Made by a program: the position numbers and the translations under genes | Shown: in pieces, positions 37,233-45,900 of the stretch | Layout: each line of letters begins with the position of its first letter | How positions within the stretch are numbered: the stretch's first letter is position 1 | Source: Lentibacillus daqui | GTDB lineage: Bacteria; Bacillota; Bacilli; Bacillales; Amphibacillaceae | DNA: 64,000 nt | Direction of reading: 5' to 3' | Assembly (NCBI RefSeq): GCF_027186265.1 | Contig: NZ_CP114176.1 | Coordinates: 1,550,001-1,614,000 of the forward strand | The notes under the pieces: generated by a model | Database searches by the model: none | What the model was told of the DNA's origin: nothing | The model's input: the letters and a program-made list of their open reading frames with translations, nothing else

Positions 37233-38914
37233 CGAAACAGCTTATAGGTTTTTGTTTGCTCATTGTATTGCTTTGTTGGCTGACACTGCCCTCTACTGGC
37301 TTGGCTGCGGATAAAACAAAAGTATTAATCGTTTACGATCTGAAAGATAATGAACATGATGAGCAGGTCTATATGACTGACTTGCTGGTGGGGCATTTTA
37401 CGCAGGACATTACGACATTGCGCGCAGATAAACTGGATGAAGCAGAACTTAATGATTACTCGCACTTGGTCTATATCCATACGAACGAGAAGAAACCATC
37501 GGGGGCAACCATTGCAAAGCTTGATGGATTTAAAGGAGGGATTTTCCATATTGGGAGGTACAGCGAGATGTTCAAGTTTGGCTCCTTTCTCTCTTTTCAA
37601 GGCGTGGGAACAGCCACCCATATTATTGATGATCAAGACGAATTGGAACTGGATTCTGCGCAAACCGCTATAAGGTATGAAACCGACAGTAACACGGATG
37701 TACTGTATGATGGAAAAAGCGGCAACACCCGTTTTCCTCTTATCTTTCGGCACGATGATGATATGGTTGTTGCAACCGACGGAGTCACTGAAATGATAGG
37801 AAACTTTGCCGGTGAAGCTATGTTTGATTTTTTTGATGCAAAAAAAAGAGGGCCGCAGCGCTACATTCGCCTGGAAGATGTCCATCCCAAAAGCGACAAG
37901 GAGAAACTAAAAGAAATCGGGGACTATCTGGAGCAGAAGGGCATTCCCTATATGATCACTCTGATTCCTGTATACACAAATCCCAGAACGGGGGAAGAAA
38001 TCCATTTATCCGATGAGCCGAAATTGGTCAAAATTCTCCAGAACATGCAGAGTCATGGCGCCAGTATTATCCTTCACGGCTATAAGCATCAGTATCGTAA
38101 TACAGAAACTGGCGAAGGCTATGAATATTGGGATGAAAAAAACGACCGGCCGATCTATCAAAAAAAGAATGAAAAAGCACTGTTGCGCAATGACTTTGGC
38201 AGCGAGAAGGCTTTTCAGGAATTTATTAAAAAAGGAGAGGCGTTTGAACAGAAGTATATTTCCGGGACCCTTGATAAGGGCATCAGAGAACTGAACGAGC
38301 AAAAGCTGTATCCGCTTGCTTTTGAACCATCTCACTATGCCATGTCACTGGAAGGATACAGGGAAGTAGCTAACTATTTTTCTACTTATGTCGGTGAGGC
38401 ACAAATTTCTAACAAAACGAATGAGATTACATTTACTACTGTCTTTACCAGCCGGGCATCCTTTTTACACGGAATGAAATTGGTTCCGGAAACGTTAGGC
38501 TACGTAGATCCGGGTAATAAGGATGCGATCAAGGATATATTGGATAATGAAGCTTATTATTCTCGCTTTTCCGATAGCCAATTAGGGCTGTTCTACCATC
38601 CTTATTTGGGCCTGGACAAACTGAAAACAATCATTGAAGAGTTGGAGCAGCGGGAAAACTACCCTTGGTTCGATTTAAAGCAGACACAAAATAAGGCAGA
38701 AACGGAAGGGATAGTTATTACATCAGGCAAAAGCGGAATCGACGTATCTATGTCTGGAAAAGAAAAGGCAAGAAGCATGTTTGTAAGAACGTGGTGGGTT
38801 ATCCCGCCAGCGATCATTTATTTGCTGATTGTGATTATTTCCATTCGAGGCAAAAAGAAAAAAACAAACAGCTTGACAGGTTCGCAGCACGGATCGTTGT
38901 TTGCGGAGCAGTAG
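37229..38914 (+). CDS. DUF2334 polysaccharide-deacetylase-like protein (YdaL-like)
   Basis: 561 residues: signal peptide (about 1-26, ending LAAD), an extracellular N-terminal domain, then a DUF2334 region (about 205-430) with RLEDVHPKSDKEKL and the metal-site-like ILHGYKHQY, which place it in the NodB-like deacetylase clan, and a C-terminal membrane helix (about 517-538) with a basic KKKKT tail. The same combination is seen in B. subtilis YdaL. It probably modifies the exported polymer. It is the last gene of the four-gene operon; a bidirectional terminator follows. Confidence 0.75.
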   Translation: MTKQLIGFCLLIVLLCWLTLPSTGLAADKTKVLIVYDLKDNEHDEQVYMTDLLVGHFTQDITTLRADKLDEAELNDYSHLVYIHTNEKKPSGATIAKLDGFKGGIFHIGRYSEMFKFGSFLSFQGVGTATHIIDDQDELELDSAQTAIRYETDSNTDVLYDGKSGNTRFPLIFRHDDDMVVATDGVTEMIGNFAGEAMFDFFDAKKRGPQRYIRLEDVHPKSDKEKLKEIGDYLEQKGIPYMITLIPVYTNPRTGEEIHLSDEPKLVKILQNMQSHGASIILHGYKHQYRNTETGEGYEYWDEKNDRPIYQKKNEKALLRNDFGSEKAFQEFIKKGEAFEQKYISGTLDKGIRELNEQKLYPLAFEPSHYAMSLEGYREVANYFSTYVGEAQISNKTNEITFTTVFTSRASFLHGMKLVPETLGYVDPGNKDAIKDILDNEAYYSRFSDSQLGLFYHPYLGLDKLKTIIEELEQRENYPWFDLKQTQNKAETEGIVITSGKSGIDVSMSGKEKARSMFVRTWWVIPPAIIYLLIVIISIRGKKKKTNSLTGSQHGSLFAEQ

Positions 38915-38966
38915 GGATACAGTTAGCGACAGACTCCATGAAATGAAGATACTCATATAGAATAAC

Positions 38967-39008
38967 AACCGCAAAAAACAGTTGCTACAAGTTTTTTGCG
39001 GGTTTTTG
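38967..39008. terminator. Bidirectional terminator between the polysaccharide operon and sigK
   Basis: AACCGCAAAAAAC (38967-38979) pairs with GTTTTTTGCGGGTT (38991-39004), followed by TTTGTT on the plus strand and with A/T runs in the arms. Confidence 0.65.
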
Positions 39009-39050
39009 TTTATCTATGGACTGTCAAATTAGAGGGAAAGAAAGGGAGGA

Positions 39051-39764
39051 TTATTGATCGCGCCGTTCTTTACGGAAGTATTCATGAAAAACCTTCATTA
39101 ATGCCCGTTTTTCAATTCGTGATACATAACTTCTGGATATGTTTAGTTTTTTCGCTATTTCTCTCTGGGTTAACTCTTTATAATCATTCAAACCATATCG
39201 GTACACAATGACTTCTTTTTCCCTGTTAGTGAGGATAGTAAGATAATCTTTCAGCTTGTCAATTTCCATGTTTAATTGAATATACTCGATCACATCGGTA
39301 TTTTCAGCTTCTAAAATGTCAATTAAGCTTATTTCATTTCCTTCTTTGTCCTGCCCAATTGGATCATGGAGGGAAACGTCTTTCTTCACCTTTTTCAGCG
39401 CACGCAAATGCATCAGTATTTCATTTTCAATGCACCGAGCAGCATAAGTTGCAAGCTTCGTTCCTTTTTTGACTGAGAAACTTTCAATTCCCTTAATCAA
39501 TCCAATTGTGCCGATTGAAATCAGATCTTCCATATCTTCACCAGTGTTTTCAAACTTTTTAACGATATGGGCGACCAAACGTAAATTATGTTCTATAAGC
39601 TTATTTCTGGCGTCAGCATCACCATCTTGCATCAACTTGATATACTTTGCTTCCTCTTCGGGCGGGAGAGGTTGCGGAAAGGCATGATTTTTCACATAAG
39701 ATACAAAAAACAGTGCTTCTTTAACCAATAAAGCAAGCACACTTAAAATTCCAGACAAATGCAT
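39051..39764 (-). CDS. sigK: RNA polymerase sigma-K factor (pro-SigK), uninterrupted
   Basis: 237 residues from the ATG at 39764, with AGGAGG upstream. Residues 1-20 (MHLSGILSVLALLVKEALFF) are the membrane-bound pro-sequence removed by SpoIVFB. Region 2 (LRLVAHIVKKFENTG, DLISIGTIGLIKGIESF) and region 4 (REIAKKLNISRSYVSRIEKRALMK) are intact. It directs late mother-cell genes for coat and spore maturation. Unlike B. subtilis 168, the gene is one piece, with no skin element. The longer upstream frame to 39824 is not used. Confidence 0.96.
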   Translation of the reverse strand: MHLSGILSVLALLVKEALFFVSYVKNHAFPQPLPPEEEAKYIKLMQDGDADARNKLIEHNLRLVAHIVKKFENTGEDMEDLISIGTIGLIKGIESFSVKKGTKLATYAARCIENEILMHLRALKKVKKDVSLHDPIGQDKEGNEISLIDILEAENTDVIEYIQLNMEIDKLKDYLTILTNREKEVIVYRYGLNDYKELTQREIAKKLNISRSYVSRIEKRALMKVFHEYFRKERRDQ

Positions 39765-39878
39765 GCACCTCCTGAAATGTTGGCTGGGCTTTTGCCTATA
39801 TAACATTCTTATGAGGCGTTGCATCCATTTGTGTCTGTCCTTATTTGAAAAATTTTTATTCCCGAAAATCCAGTTATG

Positions 39879-39925
39879 AGCTGTATGATAAAAATTAGCA
39901 GTATGACATTACAAAGCCATATGAC
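39879..39925 (-). promoter_or_regulatory. Tandem SigE-type promoters upstream of sigK
   Basis: On the minus strand, GTCATAT (39919-39925), 13 bases, CATACTGCT (39897-39905); and GTCATAC (39901-39907), 13 bases, CATACAGCT (39879-39887). Both resemble the SigE consensus (GTCATATT, 13-14 bp, CATACA-T), fitting known SigE control of sigK. They lie 115-135 bases before the start codon. Consensus matching was done by eye. Confidence 0.45.
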
Positions 39926-40034
39926 CAATCCGGCTGTTGAGATAGTCGGACGAACGTGGTACACTTCAGTTCATCATACAATTGACATGTTTTTGCAAAA
40001 AGCGGCATATTGTTCAATGCATGACGTCATCGAT

Positions 40035-40175
40035 TTAACTGGAACATTCTTTTTTAGTTAGTAAAGACCTTCTTTGAATTTCCTGTTCAATTAAGCGGAT
40101 AAAATCAGGGCTTAGATTTAATTCATTTGCTTTTTGGTAAGATTCCAACAATAATTCATCTGACAAATGCTCCAT
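40035..40175 (-). CDS. sda: Sporulation checkpoint inhibitor Sda
   Basis: 46 residues, the same length as B. subtilis Sda, from the ATG at 40175 with CAGGAGGG upstream (the open frame runs further but lacks a site). MEHLSDELLLESYQKANELN and FIRLIEQEIQRRSL form the two-helix hairpin that binds the dimerisation domain of KinA/KinB and stops phosphorelay entry into sporulation when replication is perturbed. A DnaA-box cluster lies upstream. Confidence 0.95.
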   Translation of the reverse strand: MEHLSDELLLESYQKANELNLSPDFIRLIEQEIQRRSLLTKKECSS

Positions 40176-40261
40176 CAATATGCCCTCCTGGTCAAATAAT
40201 AGGATTCTCATGTAATCTATTAATAATTTATCACGAAAAATAAGGCTGAACAAGATGGTAG

Positions 40262-40361
40262 TTATCTACAATGACCTGTAGATAACTTGTGTATAATTAA
40301 AAGAAAATAGGGTTGAACTACTATTCTGTACATGTGGATACTGTTAGTAATGTTATCCACA
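40262..40361 (-). promoter_or_regulatory. DnaA-box cluster upstream of sda
   Basis: Four 9-mers: TTATCTACA (40262-40270), TGTAGATAA (40277-40285, reverse), TGTGGATAC (40333-40341, reverse) and TTATCCACA (40353-40361, perfect consensus). They form two inverted pairs in the sda upstream region. In B. subtilis sda transcription depends on DnaA through such boxes. A possible sda promoter, TTGTTC-17-TAAATT, lies at about 40213-40252 on the minus strand (weak). Confidence 0.75.
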
Positions 40362-40471
40362 ATGCAAAAAATGAAAGAAATTGTCGAACGGTTTTTGTGG
40401 GGAAGCGGGTGAAATCATGCATATTTTTTAAAAATTGACATAAGCAGACAAAGGAATACTGCATTTCATTT

Positions 40472-40493
40472 GGATTTTTGAACATCCTCTTAA
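40472..40493. repeat. Solo right end of repeat family 1
   Basis: GGATTTTTGAACATCCTCTTAA matches the right ends of the copies at 16720 and 29911. No left end is seen nearby, so it is a deletion relic in the sda-yqeG spacer. Confidence 0.55.
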
Positions 40494-40644
40494 AGGTACC
40501 TCTTTCATATTGTGGAAAGTTATTATAGGATTAAGGTATAATATTACACTGCAAAGGAAATTCAAACAGTCTTAATGCTTTTCGTTTGGCTGTTTTTATA
40601 TCATTTAGCTAAAAAGCAGGGAAATTTGTAATGAGGTGTGAAAG

Positions 40645-41160
40645 TTGCTGAAGAAGTTTTTGCCGAATCAACATGTAAAGAGTGTATTTGACATTCATCC
40701 TGATGTTTTAAAACAACAAGGAATAAAAGGTATCATTACCGATCTGGATAATACACTTGTTGCTTGGAATGTGAAGGATGCAACACCTGAGATTATTCAA
40801 TGGTTTCAATTGATGAAAGAAAACAATATCAAAGTAACGATTATTTCCAATAATAATGAGGAACGGGTAAAGATTTTTTCTCAACCACTTGACATCCCAT
40901 TCTTATTTAGGGCCAAAAAACCTCTTGGCCGGGCGTTTAAATCAGCCGCCAAAACAATGAAGTTGAATAAAAATGAGATTGTCGTTGTCGGCGATCAGTT
41001 GTTCACAGATGTATTGGGTGGTAATTTGTGCGGTTTTCATACCATACTGGTTGTCCCAATTGTCCATTCGGATGGTAAACTAACCCGGATCAACCGAAAA
41101 TTCGAACGCCGGATATTACGTTACATGCGGAAAAAAGGAATGGTAACTTGGGAGGAATAA
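40645..41160 (+). CDS. yqeG: HAD-superfamily phosphatase YqeG (YqeG/GEP4 type)
   Basis: 171 residues, starting at TTG 40645 after GAGGTGTG. HAD motif I DLDNTLVAW (about 35-43), motif II IISNN, motif III with KKPLGRA and motif IV VVGDQLFTDVLGGN. The family includes GEP4 phosphatidylglycerophosphatase and YqeG, which may act in phosphatidylglycerol synthesis. A TATAAT at 40537-40542 could serve as -10. It heads a tight cluster that runs to yqeM. Confidence 0.93.
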   Translation: MLKKFLPNQHVKSVFDIHPDVLKQQGIKGIITDLDNTLVAWNVKDATPEIIQWFQLMKENNIKVTIISNNNEERVKIFSQPLDIPFLFRAKKPLGRAFKSAAKTMKLNKNEIVVVGDQLFTDVLGGNLCGFHTILVVPIVHSDGKLTRINRKFERRILRYMRKKGMVTWEE

Positions 41161-41162
41161 AA

Positions 41163-42263
41163 TTGGAAAAATTGTATTGTCAAGGCTGCGGGATTATGAT
41201 TCAAACTGAAAACCAAACAGAACTTGGCTATGCCCCAAAATCAGCTCTGGATCGGGATCCCATTTTATGCCAGCGCTGTTTCCGGTTAAAGCATTATAAT
41301 CAGGTACAGTCGGTAGCGATAAGTGATGAAGAATTTTTGGATCTGATAAGTCAAATTGGCGAGGCAAGCGGTCTTGTTGTTCATCTTGTAGATATTTTTG
41401 ATGTTAGTGGAAGCCTGATTAAAAGCCTTCCGCGTCTAGTTGGCCATAATCCAATCATACTGGTGGGAAACAAGCTGGATTTGTTACCCAAGTCAACTAA
41501 TCAACGAAAGCTCAAGCAATGGCTTCGTTCATCAGCAAAATCAATGGGGATTGATGTAAAGGATGTATTTCTTATTTCGTCGGCTAAAGGACATGGGATC
41601 GATGAATTAGCGGAAGCAATCGATGATTATCGCGCCCAAAAGGATGTATATGTGGTGGGGACGACAAATGTGGGCAAATCCACGTTCATTAATCGGCTCA
41701 TCAAACGGTCAACCGGGGAGAATAATGTGATTACGACTTCTTATTTCCCTGGGACAACACTGGGTTTTATTGAAATCCCTTTGGACGAAACAACGGCCCT
41801 GATTGATACACCTGGTATTGTTAATAAACAACAAATGGTCCATTATGTGTCTGATCACGACTTGAAGCTAATTACACCAAACAAAGAAATTAAACCGCGT
41901 GTCTATCAGTTGAATAGTGAACAAACCTTATTCTTTGGCGGATTGGCACGCTTGGATTTTGTGAAGGGTGAAAAGCAGTCCTTTGTTTGCTATTTTGCTA
42001 ATGCACTGCCAATCCATCGAACCAAAACAGCCAATGCTGATGAATTATATCGCAATCATAAAGGGAAATTATTATCTCCTCCTGATCAGGAGACATTGTC
42101 ACAGTTGCCAGCATTCACGGAAGCAACGTTTCGCCTGACAGAAGAAAAAACCGATATTGTCTTTCCCGGACTTGGCTGGGTAACGATTAACCGTCCAGGT
42201 ACAACAGTAAGAGCTTATAATCCAAAAGGGGTTTCTGCTTCATTACGAAAGGCACTGATATAA
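41163..42263 (+). CDS. yqeH: Ribosome biogenesis GTPase YqeH
   Basis: 366 residues from TTG 41163 (GGAGG upstream), equal to B. subtilis YqeH. An N-terminal zinc finger (CQGCG ... CQRCF) precedes a circularly permuted GTPase domain with G4 NKLDLLP before G1 GTTNVGKST (about 173-181) and G3 DTPG, then a C-terminal RNA/peptide-binding domain. It acts in 30S subunit assembly. Its start lies just after the yqeG stop. Confidence 0.95.
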   Translation: MEKLYCQGCGIMIQTENQTELGYAPKSALDRDPILCQRCFRLKHYNQVQSVAISDEEFLDLISQIGEASGLVVHLVDIFDVSGSLIKSLPRLVGHNPIILVGNKLDLLPKSTNQRKLKQWLRSSAKSMGIDVKDVFLISSAKGHGIDELAEAIDDYRAQKDVYVVGTTNVGKSTFINRLIKRSTGENNVITTSYFPGTTLGFIEIPLDETTALIDTPGIVNKQQMVHYVSDHDLKLITPNKEIKPRVYQLNSEQTLFFGGLARLDFVKGEKQSFVCYFANALPIHRTKTANADELYRNHKGKLLSPPDQETLSQLPAFTEATFRLTEEKTDIVFPGLGWVTINRPGTTVRAYNPKGVSASLRKALI

Positions 42264-42278
42264 AGGGAGGGTAATCAC

Positions 42279-43127
42279 ATGGATTTTAAATTTGCCTTGA
42301 TAGGCTATCCTGTTCAACATTCCTTATCTCCATGGATTCATGAGCAATTTCTTGAGCGAACAGGCCTGAATGGAAGCTATATGCTGGAAGAGATAGCACC
42401 GGAACAGTCATTTGCACAACGTATAACCGATCTGAGGAATCGCTCTGTCAATGGCTTTAATGTGACGGTTCCATACAAACAAAAAATCATCCCTTTTTTG
42501 GATGAAGTTAGTGATGGGGCAAAACAGATTGGTGCGGTCAATACGGTCGTCAATCGTGATGGAAAATGGATTGGATATAATACTGATGGGAAAGGTTATG
42601 TCCGGTCATTATGCGAACAATACCCGGAGATTTCCCAAAATAAAGCGCTGAAAATAGCTATTATCGGATCCGGTGGTGCGGCCAGGGGAATTTATCATGC
42701 GCTTGTAACAGAAGGGTTTCGTTTTATTGATATTGCTAATCGTACCATATCGAACGCAGAAGCTATTGCCAAATTGCAGCAGGATCAAACAAATACAATG
42801 GTGTTATCATTAGAAACATTTATGCAGGCAGTTCCTGAGTACGATCTGATCATCCAAACGACCTCGATTGGAATGAAACCAAACCAGGAACAATCCATTT
42901 TTCCGACGGATGTTTCCTTTAAACCAGGAAGTATTGCAAGTGATATTATTTATCAGCCGATCGAGACAACTTTTTTGAAACGGGCGCAAAAGCAGGGAGC
43001 GCTTGTTCATTATGGCCATACAATGCTTCTTTATCAGGCACAATATGCGTTTGAATTATGGACAAATCGTCAAGTGCCAATCGAGGGTATGGCAGAACAA
43101 TTACAACGGATTTTGGAAGGAAGATAA
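42279..43127 (+). CDS. aroE: Shikimate dehydrogenase
   Basis: 282 residues. GYPVQHSLSPWIHEQF (shikimate binding), NVTVPYKQKI with the catalytic Lys, NTDGKGY, and a Rossmann NADP site IGSGGAARGI (about 130-139). It reduces 3-dehydroshikimate in the aromatic amino acid pathway. RBS AAAGGGAGG. yqeI follows two bases after its stop. Confidence 0.96.
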   Translation: MDFKFALIGYPVQHSLSPWIHEQFLERTGLNGSYMLEEIAPEQSFAQRITDLRNRSVNGFNVTVPYKQKIIPFLDEVSDGAKQIGAVNTVVNRDGKWIGYNTDGKGYVRSLCEQYPEISQNKALKIAIIGSGGAARGIYHALVTEGFRFIDIANRTISNAEAIAKLQQDQTNTMVLSLETFMQAVPEYDLIIQTTSIGMKPNQEQSIFPTDVSFKPGSIASDIIYQPIETTFLKRAQKQGALVHYGHTMLLYQAQYAFELWTNRQVPIEGMAEQLQRILEGR

Positions 43128-43129
43128 TC

Positions 43130-43420
43130 ATGTTAACAGGAAAGCAAAAAAGATATTTACGTGCGGAAGCGAATCGTTTAAAGCCAATATTTCAGGTTGG
43201 TAAAGACGGCGTCAATGAAAATATGGTGAAACAAATTAGTGAAGCATTGGAAAAACGGGAATTGATCAAGGTTAGTATCCTGCAGAACTGTTTGCAGGAT
43301 AAACATGATGTTGCAACCATGTTAGCTGACGGTGCGGAAGCGGAAGTTGTACAAATCATTGGGAATAATATTGTGCTTTACAAAGAGTCAGAAGAAAACA
43401 AGCACATTCAATTACCATAA
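43130..43420 (+). CDS. yqeI: CRM-domain RNA-binding protein YqeI (YhbY family)
   Basis: 96 residues, the length of B. subtilis YqeI. The CRM/YhbY fold is recognised by LRAEANRLKPIFQVGKDGV and LIKVSILQNC; YhbY associates with pre-50S particles. ATG 43130 follows GGAAGG. A 45-bp minimal repeat separates it from nadD. Confidence 0.93.
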   Translation: MLTGKQKRYLRAEANRLKPIFQVGKDGVNENMVKQISEALEKRELIKVSILQNCLQDKHDVATMLADGAEAEVVQIIGNNIVLYKESEENKHIQLP

Positions 43421-43425
43421 AGAAC

Positions 43426-43470
43426 GTGTTCAAAAAATTGACATGTCTTCTTTCCAGGCTTTTTGAACAT
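43426..43470. repeat. Minimal 45-bp copy of repeat family 1
   Basis: GTGTTCAAAAAA (43426-43437) and GCTTTTTGAACAT (43458-43470) flank only about 20 bases, making a hairpin in the 69-bp yqeI-nadD gap. It looks like a family 1 element that lost nearly all its interior. Confidence 0.75.
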
Positions 43471-43489
43471 CCCTATAAAGGAGTAAGCG

Positions 43490-44059
43490 ATGAAACGAGT
43501 TGGCATTTTAGGAGGCACATTCGACCCGCCGCATTTGGGACATTTGCTGATAGCCGAGGAGGTAAAAAACCAACTTGGCTTAACAGAAATCTGGTTTATC
43601 CCATCTTATGAGCCTCCGCATAAACAAAAGGCAAGATCAAGTGCAAAAGATCGAATGCAAATGCTCAAGCGGGCAATTGCATCCAATCATCAATTTAAAC
43701 TGAACACGGTAGAAATCGATCGTTTAGGAAAATCTTATACATTTGATACAATGAAGATGTTGCACGATACATATCCCGATATTGAATTTTATTTTATTAT
43801 TGGCGCTGATATGGTGGAGTATTTACCGAAGTGGCATCGTATTGATGAATTATTGAATATCATGAAGTTCGTTGGGGTGAAGCGTAGTGGCTATAAGCTG
43901 GATACGGAATATCCTGTTCTTATCGTGGATATCCCGATGATTGATGTGTCATCTACCCTAATCAGAGAGCGCATTAAAGCAAACCAGTCAATCAAATATT
44001 TATTACCGGAAGTTGTGGAAAGTTATATTAAAGGGAAGCGATTATATGGACAAGAATGA
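43490..44059 (+). CDS. nadD: Nicotinate-nucleotide adenylyltransferase
   Basis: 189 residues. The nucleotidyltransferase motif GGTFDPPHLGH (about 8-18) and C-terminal ISSTLIRER-like motif (DVSSTLIRERI) are present. It converts nicotinate mononucleotide and ATP to deamido-NAD. RBS AAAGGAG. It overlaps yqeK by 14 bases. Confidence 0.96.
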   Translation: MKRVGILGGTFDPPHLGHLLIAEEVKNQLGLTEIWFIPSYEPPHKQKARSSAKDRMQMLKRAIASNHQFKLNTVEIDRLGKSYTFDTMKMLHDTYPDIEFYFIIGADMVEYLPKWHRIDELLNIMKFVGVKRSGYKLDTEYPVLIVDIPMIDVSSTLIRERIKANQSIKYLLPEVVESYIKGKRLYGQE

Positions 44060-44618
44060 GGCGATTAAGAAGGTTAAACCACAGTTGACAGTGAAACGAT
44101 TCGAGCATACGTTACGTGTTGCAGAAACGGCGGTGGAACTGGCTGAGCGTTTTCAGGTATCACAGGATAAAGCGGAATTAGCAGCTATTTTTCATGATTA
44201 CGCAAAATTTCGGCCGGCCGAAGAAATGCGCCGGATAATTTTAGCAAGTCCGCTGCCAAATGATTTGTTATTTTATCATCAAGAATTATGGCATGCTCCA
44301 GTTGGTGCAATTTTGGTAAAAGAAGAACATGGAATTCAGGATCAGTTGGTACTTGGTGCTATTCACAATCACACGACGGGAAAAGCACACATGAATAAAC
44401 TGGAAATGATTGTTTTATTGGCAGATTATATTGAACCAGGCCGGTCTTTTCCCGGATTGGATGAAGTAAGAAACATGGCAAAAGAGGATCTCACTCATGC
44501 CTGCTGGTTATCCATTAGAAATTCAATTCAGTTTTTAATGGGGAAAGGATCACGTATTTACCCGGACACGATTCATGCATATAATGATCTAACGAGACAT
44601 GTAAACGGAGGTTACTAA
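44046..44618 (+). CDS. yqeK: HD-domain bis(5'-nucleosyl)-tetraphosphatase YqeK
   Basis: 190 residues from ATG 44046, inside the nadD end. The HD metal site is AIFHDYAKFR (about 54-63), with an upstream His in VKRFEHTLRV and downstream AIHNHTTGK and LADYIEPGR. YqeK proteins hydrolyse Ap4A symmetrically to ADP. Co-occurrence with nadD and rsfS is conserved. Confidence 0.95.
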   Translation: MDKNEAIKKVKPQLTVKRFEHTLRVAETAVELAERFQVSQDKAELAAIFHDYAKFRPAEEMRRIILASPLPNDLLFYHQELWHAPVGAILVKEEHGIQDQLVLGAIHNHTTGKAHMNKLEMIVLLADYIEPGRSFPGLDEVRNMAKEDLTHACWLSIRNSIQFLMGKGSRIYPDTIHAYNDLTRHVNGGY

Positions 44619-44620
44619 TT

Positions 44621-44980
44621 TTGGAAGATACTTTGGAATTACTGGAGAAAGTTGCACAAGCGTGTGATGATAAACGCGCTGAAAACATTATTGCTTTAGA
44701 TATGAAAGAAGTGTCATTAGTGGCAGATTACTTCTTGATTTGTCATGGAACGAATGAGCGACAGGTGCAGGCGATTGCCCGATCCATTAAAGATATGGTG
44801 GAAGAAGGCGGATTGACTGTTAAACGTCTGGAAGGGTTTGAACAGGCGCGGTGGATATTGGTCGATATTGGCGATGTTGTATGCCATATTTTTCACAAAG
44901 ATGAGCGTTCCTATTATAACCTGGAACGATTATGGGGCGATGCTGCACAGATTGAATTTAATTTTGGACGGGAAGAATAA
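44621..44980 (+). CDS. rsfS: Ribosome silencing factor RsfS
   Basis: 119 residues, starting at TTG 44621 after ACGGAGG. RsfS/YbeB signature: DMKEVSLVADYFLICHGTNERQV and the C-terminal RLEGFEQARWILVDIGDVVCHIF. It binds uL14 on the 50S subunit and blocks subunit joining under starvation. Confidence 0.96.
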   Translation: MEDTLELLEKVAQACDDKRAENIIALDMKEVSLVADYFLICHGTNERQVQAIARSIKDMVEEGGLTVKRLEGFEQARWILVDIGDVVCHIFHKDERSYYNLERLWGDAAQIEFNFGREE

Positions 44981-44983
44981 CTA

Positions 44984-45739
44984 ATGGAATATCAACAATT
45001 GGCCAACGTCTATGACCGGTTGATGGATGATGCCCCATATGATGATTGGCTGGGTTTCACGGTTGGAATTTTTCAGCAATCAGATAAACCGATTCATCAT
45101 GTAGCCGATCTTGGTTGTGGCACAGGACGGATAACAACAGGTTTAGCGCAAATGGGATACCAAATGATTGGTGTGGATTATTCGGAAACGATGCTGAGTG
45201 TTGCCCAGCAGCACGCTTCGGATATGGGAGTTCCTGTCCAATGGATTCATCAGGATTTGAGGGAACTGCAAGGGTTGTCAGAACTTGATGCAGTGGTCAG
45301 CTATTGTGATGTGATGAATTATATCACAACCGAAGAGGAATTAATGACTGTCTTTTCGCATGTAAAGAACATGCTCGCCGACGGAGGGATATTTATCTTT
45401 GATGTTCATTCCCTCTATCATTTGGATAATAATCTGGCCGGGGAAACATTTGCAATGGTAGACGATGACCTGGCCTATATCTGGTTTTGTTCTCCAGGTG
45501 AAGTATCTGGAGAAGTTTTTCATGATTTAACTTTTTTCGTACAACAAGGTAAAACATATACTCGATTTGAAGAATATCATCATCAACAGACATTTCCTAT
45601 AAAAATTTATCAAAAATTATTACAAGCTTCCGGCTTCAACATTCGTCATTTATATGGTGATTTTTCGCCAAAACCGGAAAGTCTAAAGGATAATACGGAA
45701 AGAATCTTCTTTGTGGCTGAAAAACAACCGGGAAAATAG
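44984..45739 (+). CDS. yqeM: SAM-dependent methyltransferase YqeM
   Basis: 251 residues, class I methyltransferase: VADLGCGTGRITTGLAQMG (motif I, about 41-59), VDYSETML, DAVVSYCDVMNY. The target is unknown. It is the last gene of the yqe cluster; its stop codon lies inside the terminator stem. In B. subtilis comER lies next, divergent from comEA; it is absent here. Confidence 0.9.
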   Translation: MEYQQLANVYDRLMDDAPYDDWLGFTVGIFQQSDKPIHHVADLGCGTGRITTGLAQMGYQMIGVDYSETMLSVAQQHASDMGVPVQWIHQDLRELQGLSELDAVVSYCDVMNYITTEEELMTVFSHVKNMLADGGIFIFDVHSLYHLDNNLAGETFAMVDDDLAYIWFCSPGEVSGEVFHDLTFFVQQGKTYTRFEEYHHQQTFPIKIYQKLLQASGFNIRHLYGDFSPKPESLKDNTERIFFVAEKQPGK

Positions 45740-45761
45740 TATTTTCCCGGTTGTTTTTTGC
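45721..45761 (+). terminator. Terminator at the end of the yqeG-yqeM cluster
   Basis: AACAACCGGGAAAATA (45723-45738) pairs with ATTTTCCCGGTTGTT (45741-45755), followed by TTTTTG. The yqeM TAG (45737-45739) is within the stem. Confidence 0.85.
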
Positions 45762-45900
45762 TGGCAGGAGTTTGCGGTTTTATGTCGAATAGATATAAAG
45801 GAACCCGGATTACGACCCCGTTCTCCCTCGAATTACTCCATTAACAACTTTAACGGTCGTAATACCTCGACTGAATGGAATTTCACTGTTAAGGAAGGAT
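45762..45900 (+). promoter_or_regulatory. comE operon leader region
   Basis: 139 bases between the yqeM terminator and comEA. It contains the inverted repeat ATTACGACC (45809-45817) / GGTCGTAAT (45855-45863). No clear ComK box (AAAA-N5-TTTT pair) or SigA promoter was found. In B. subtilis ComN acts through the comE leader, and comN is encoded in this window, so this region is the expected target. Confidence 0.35.
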
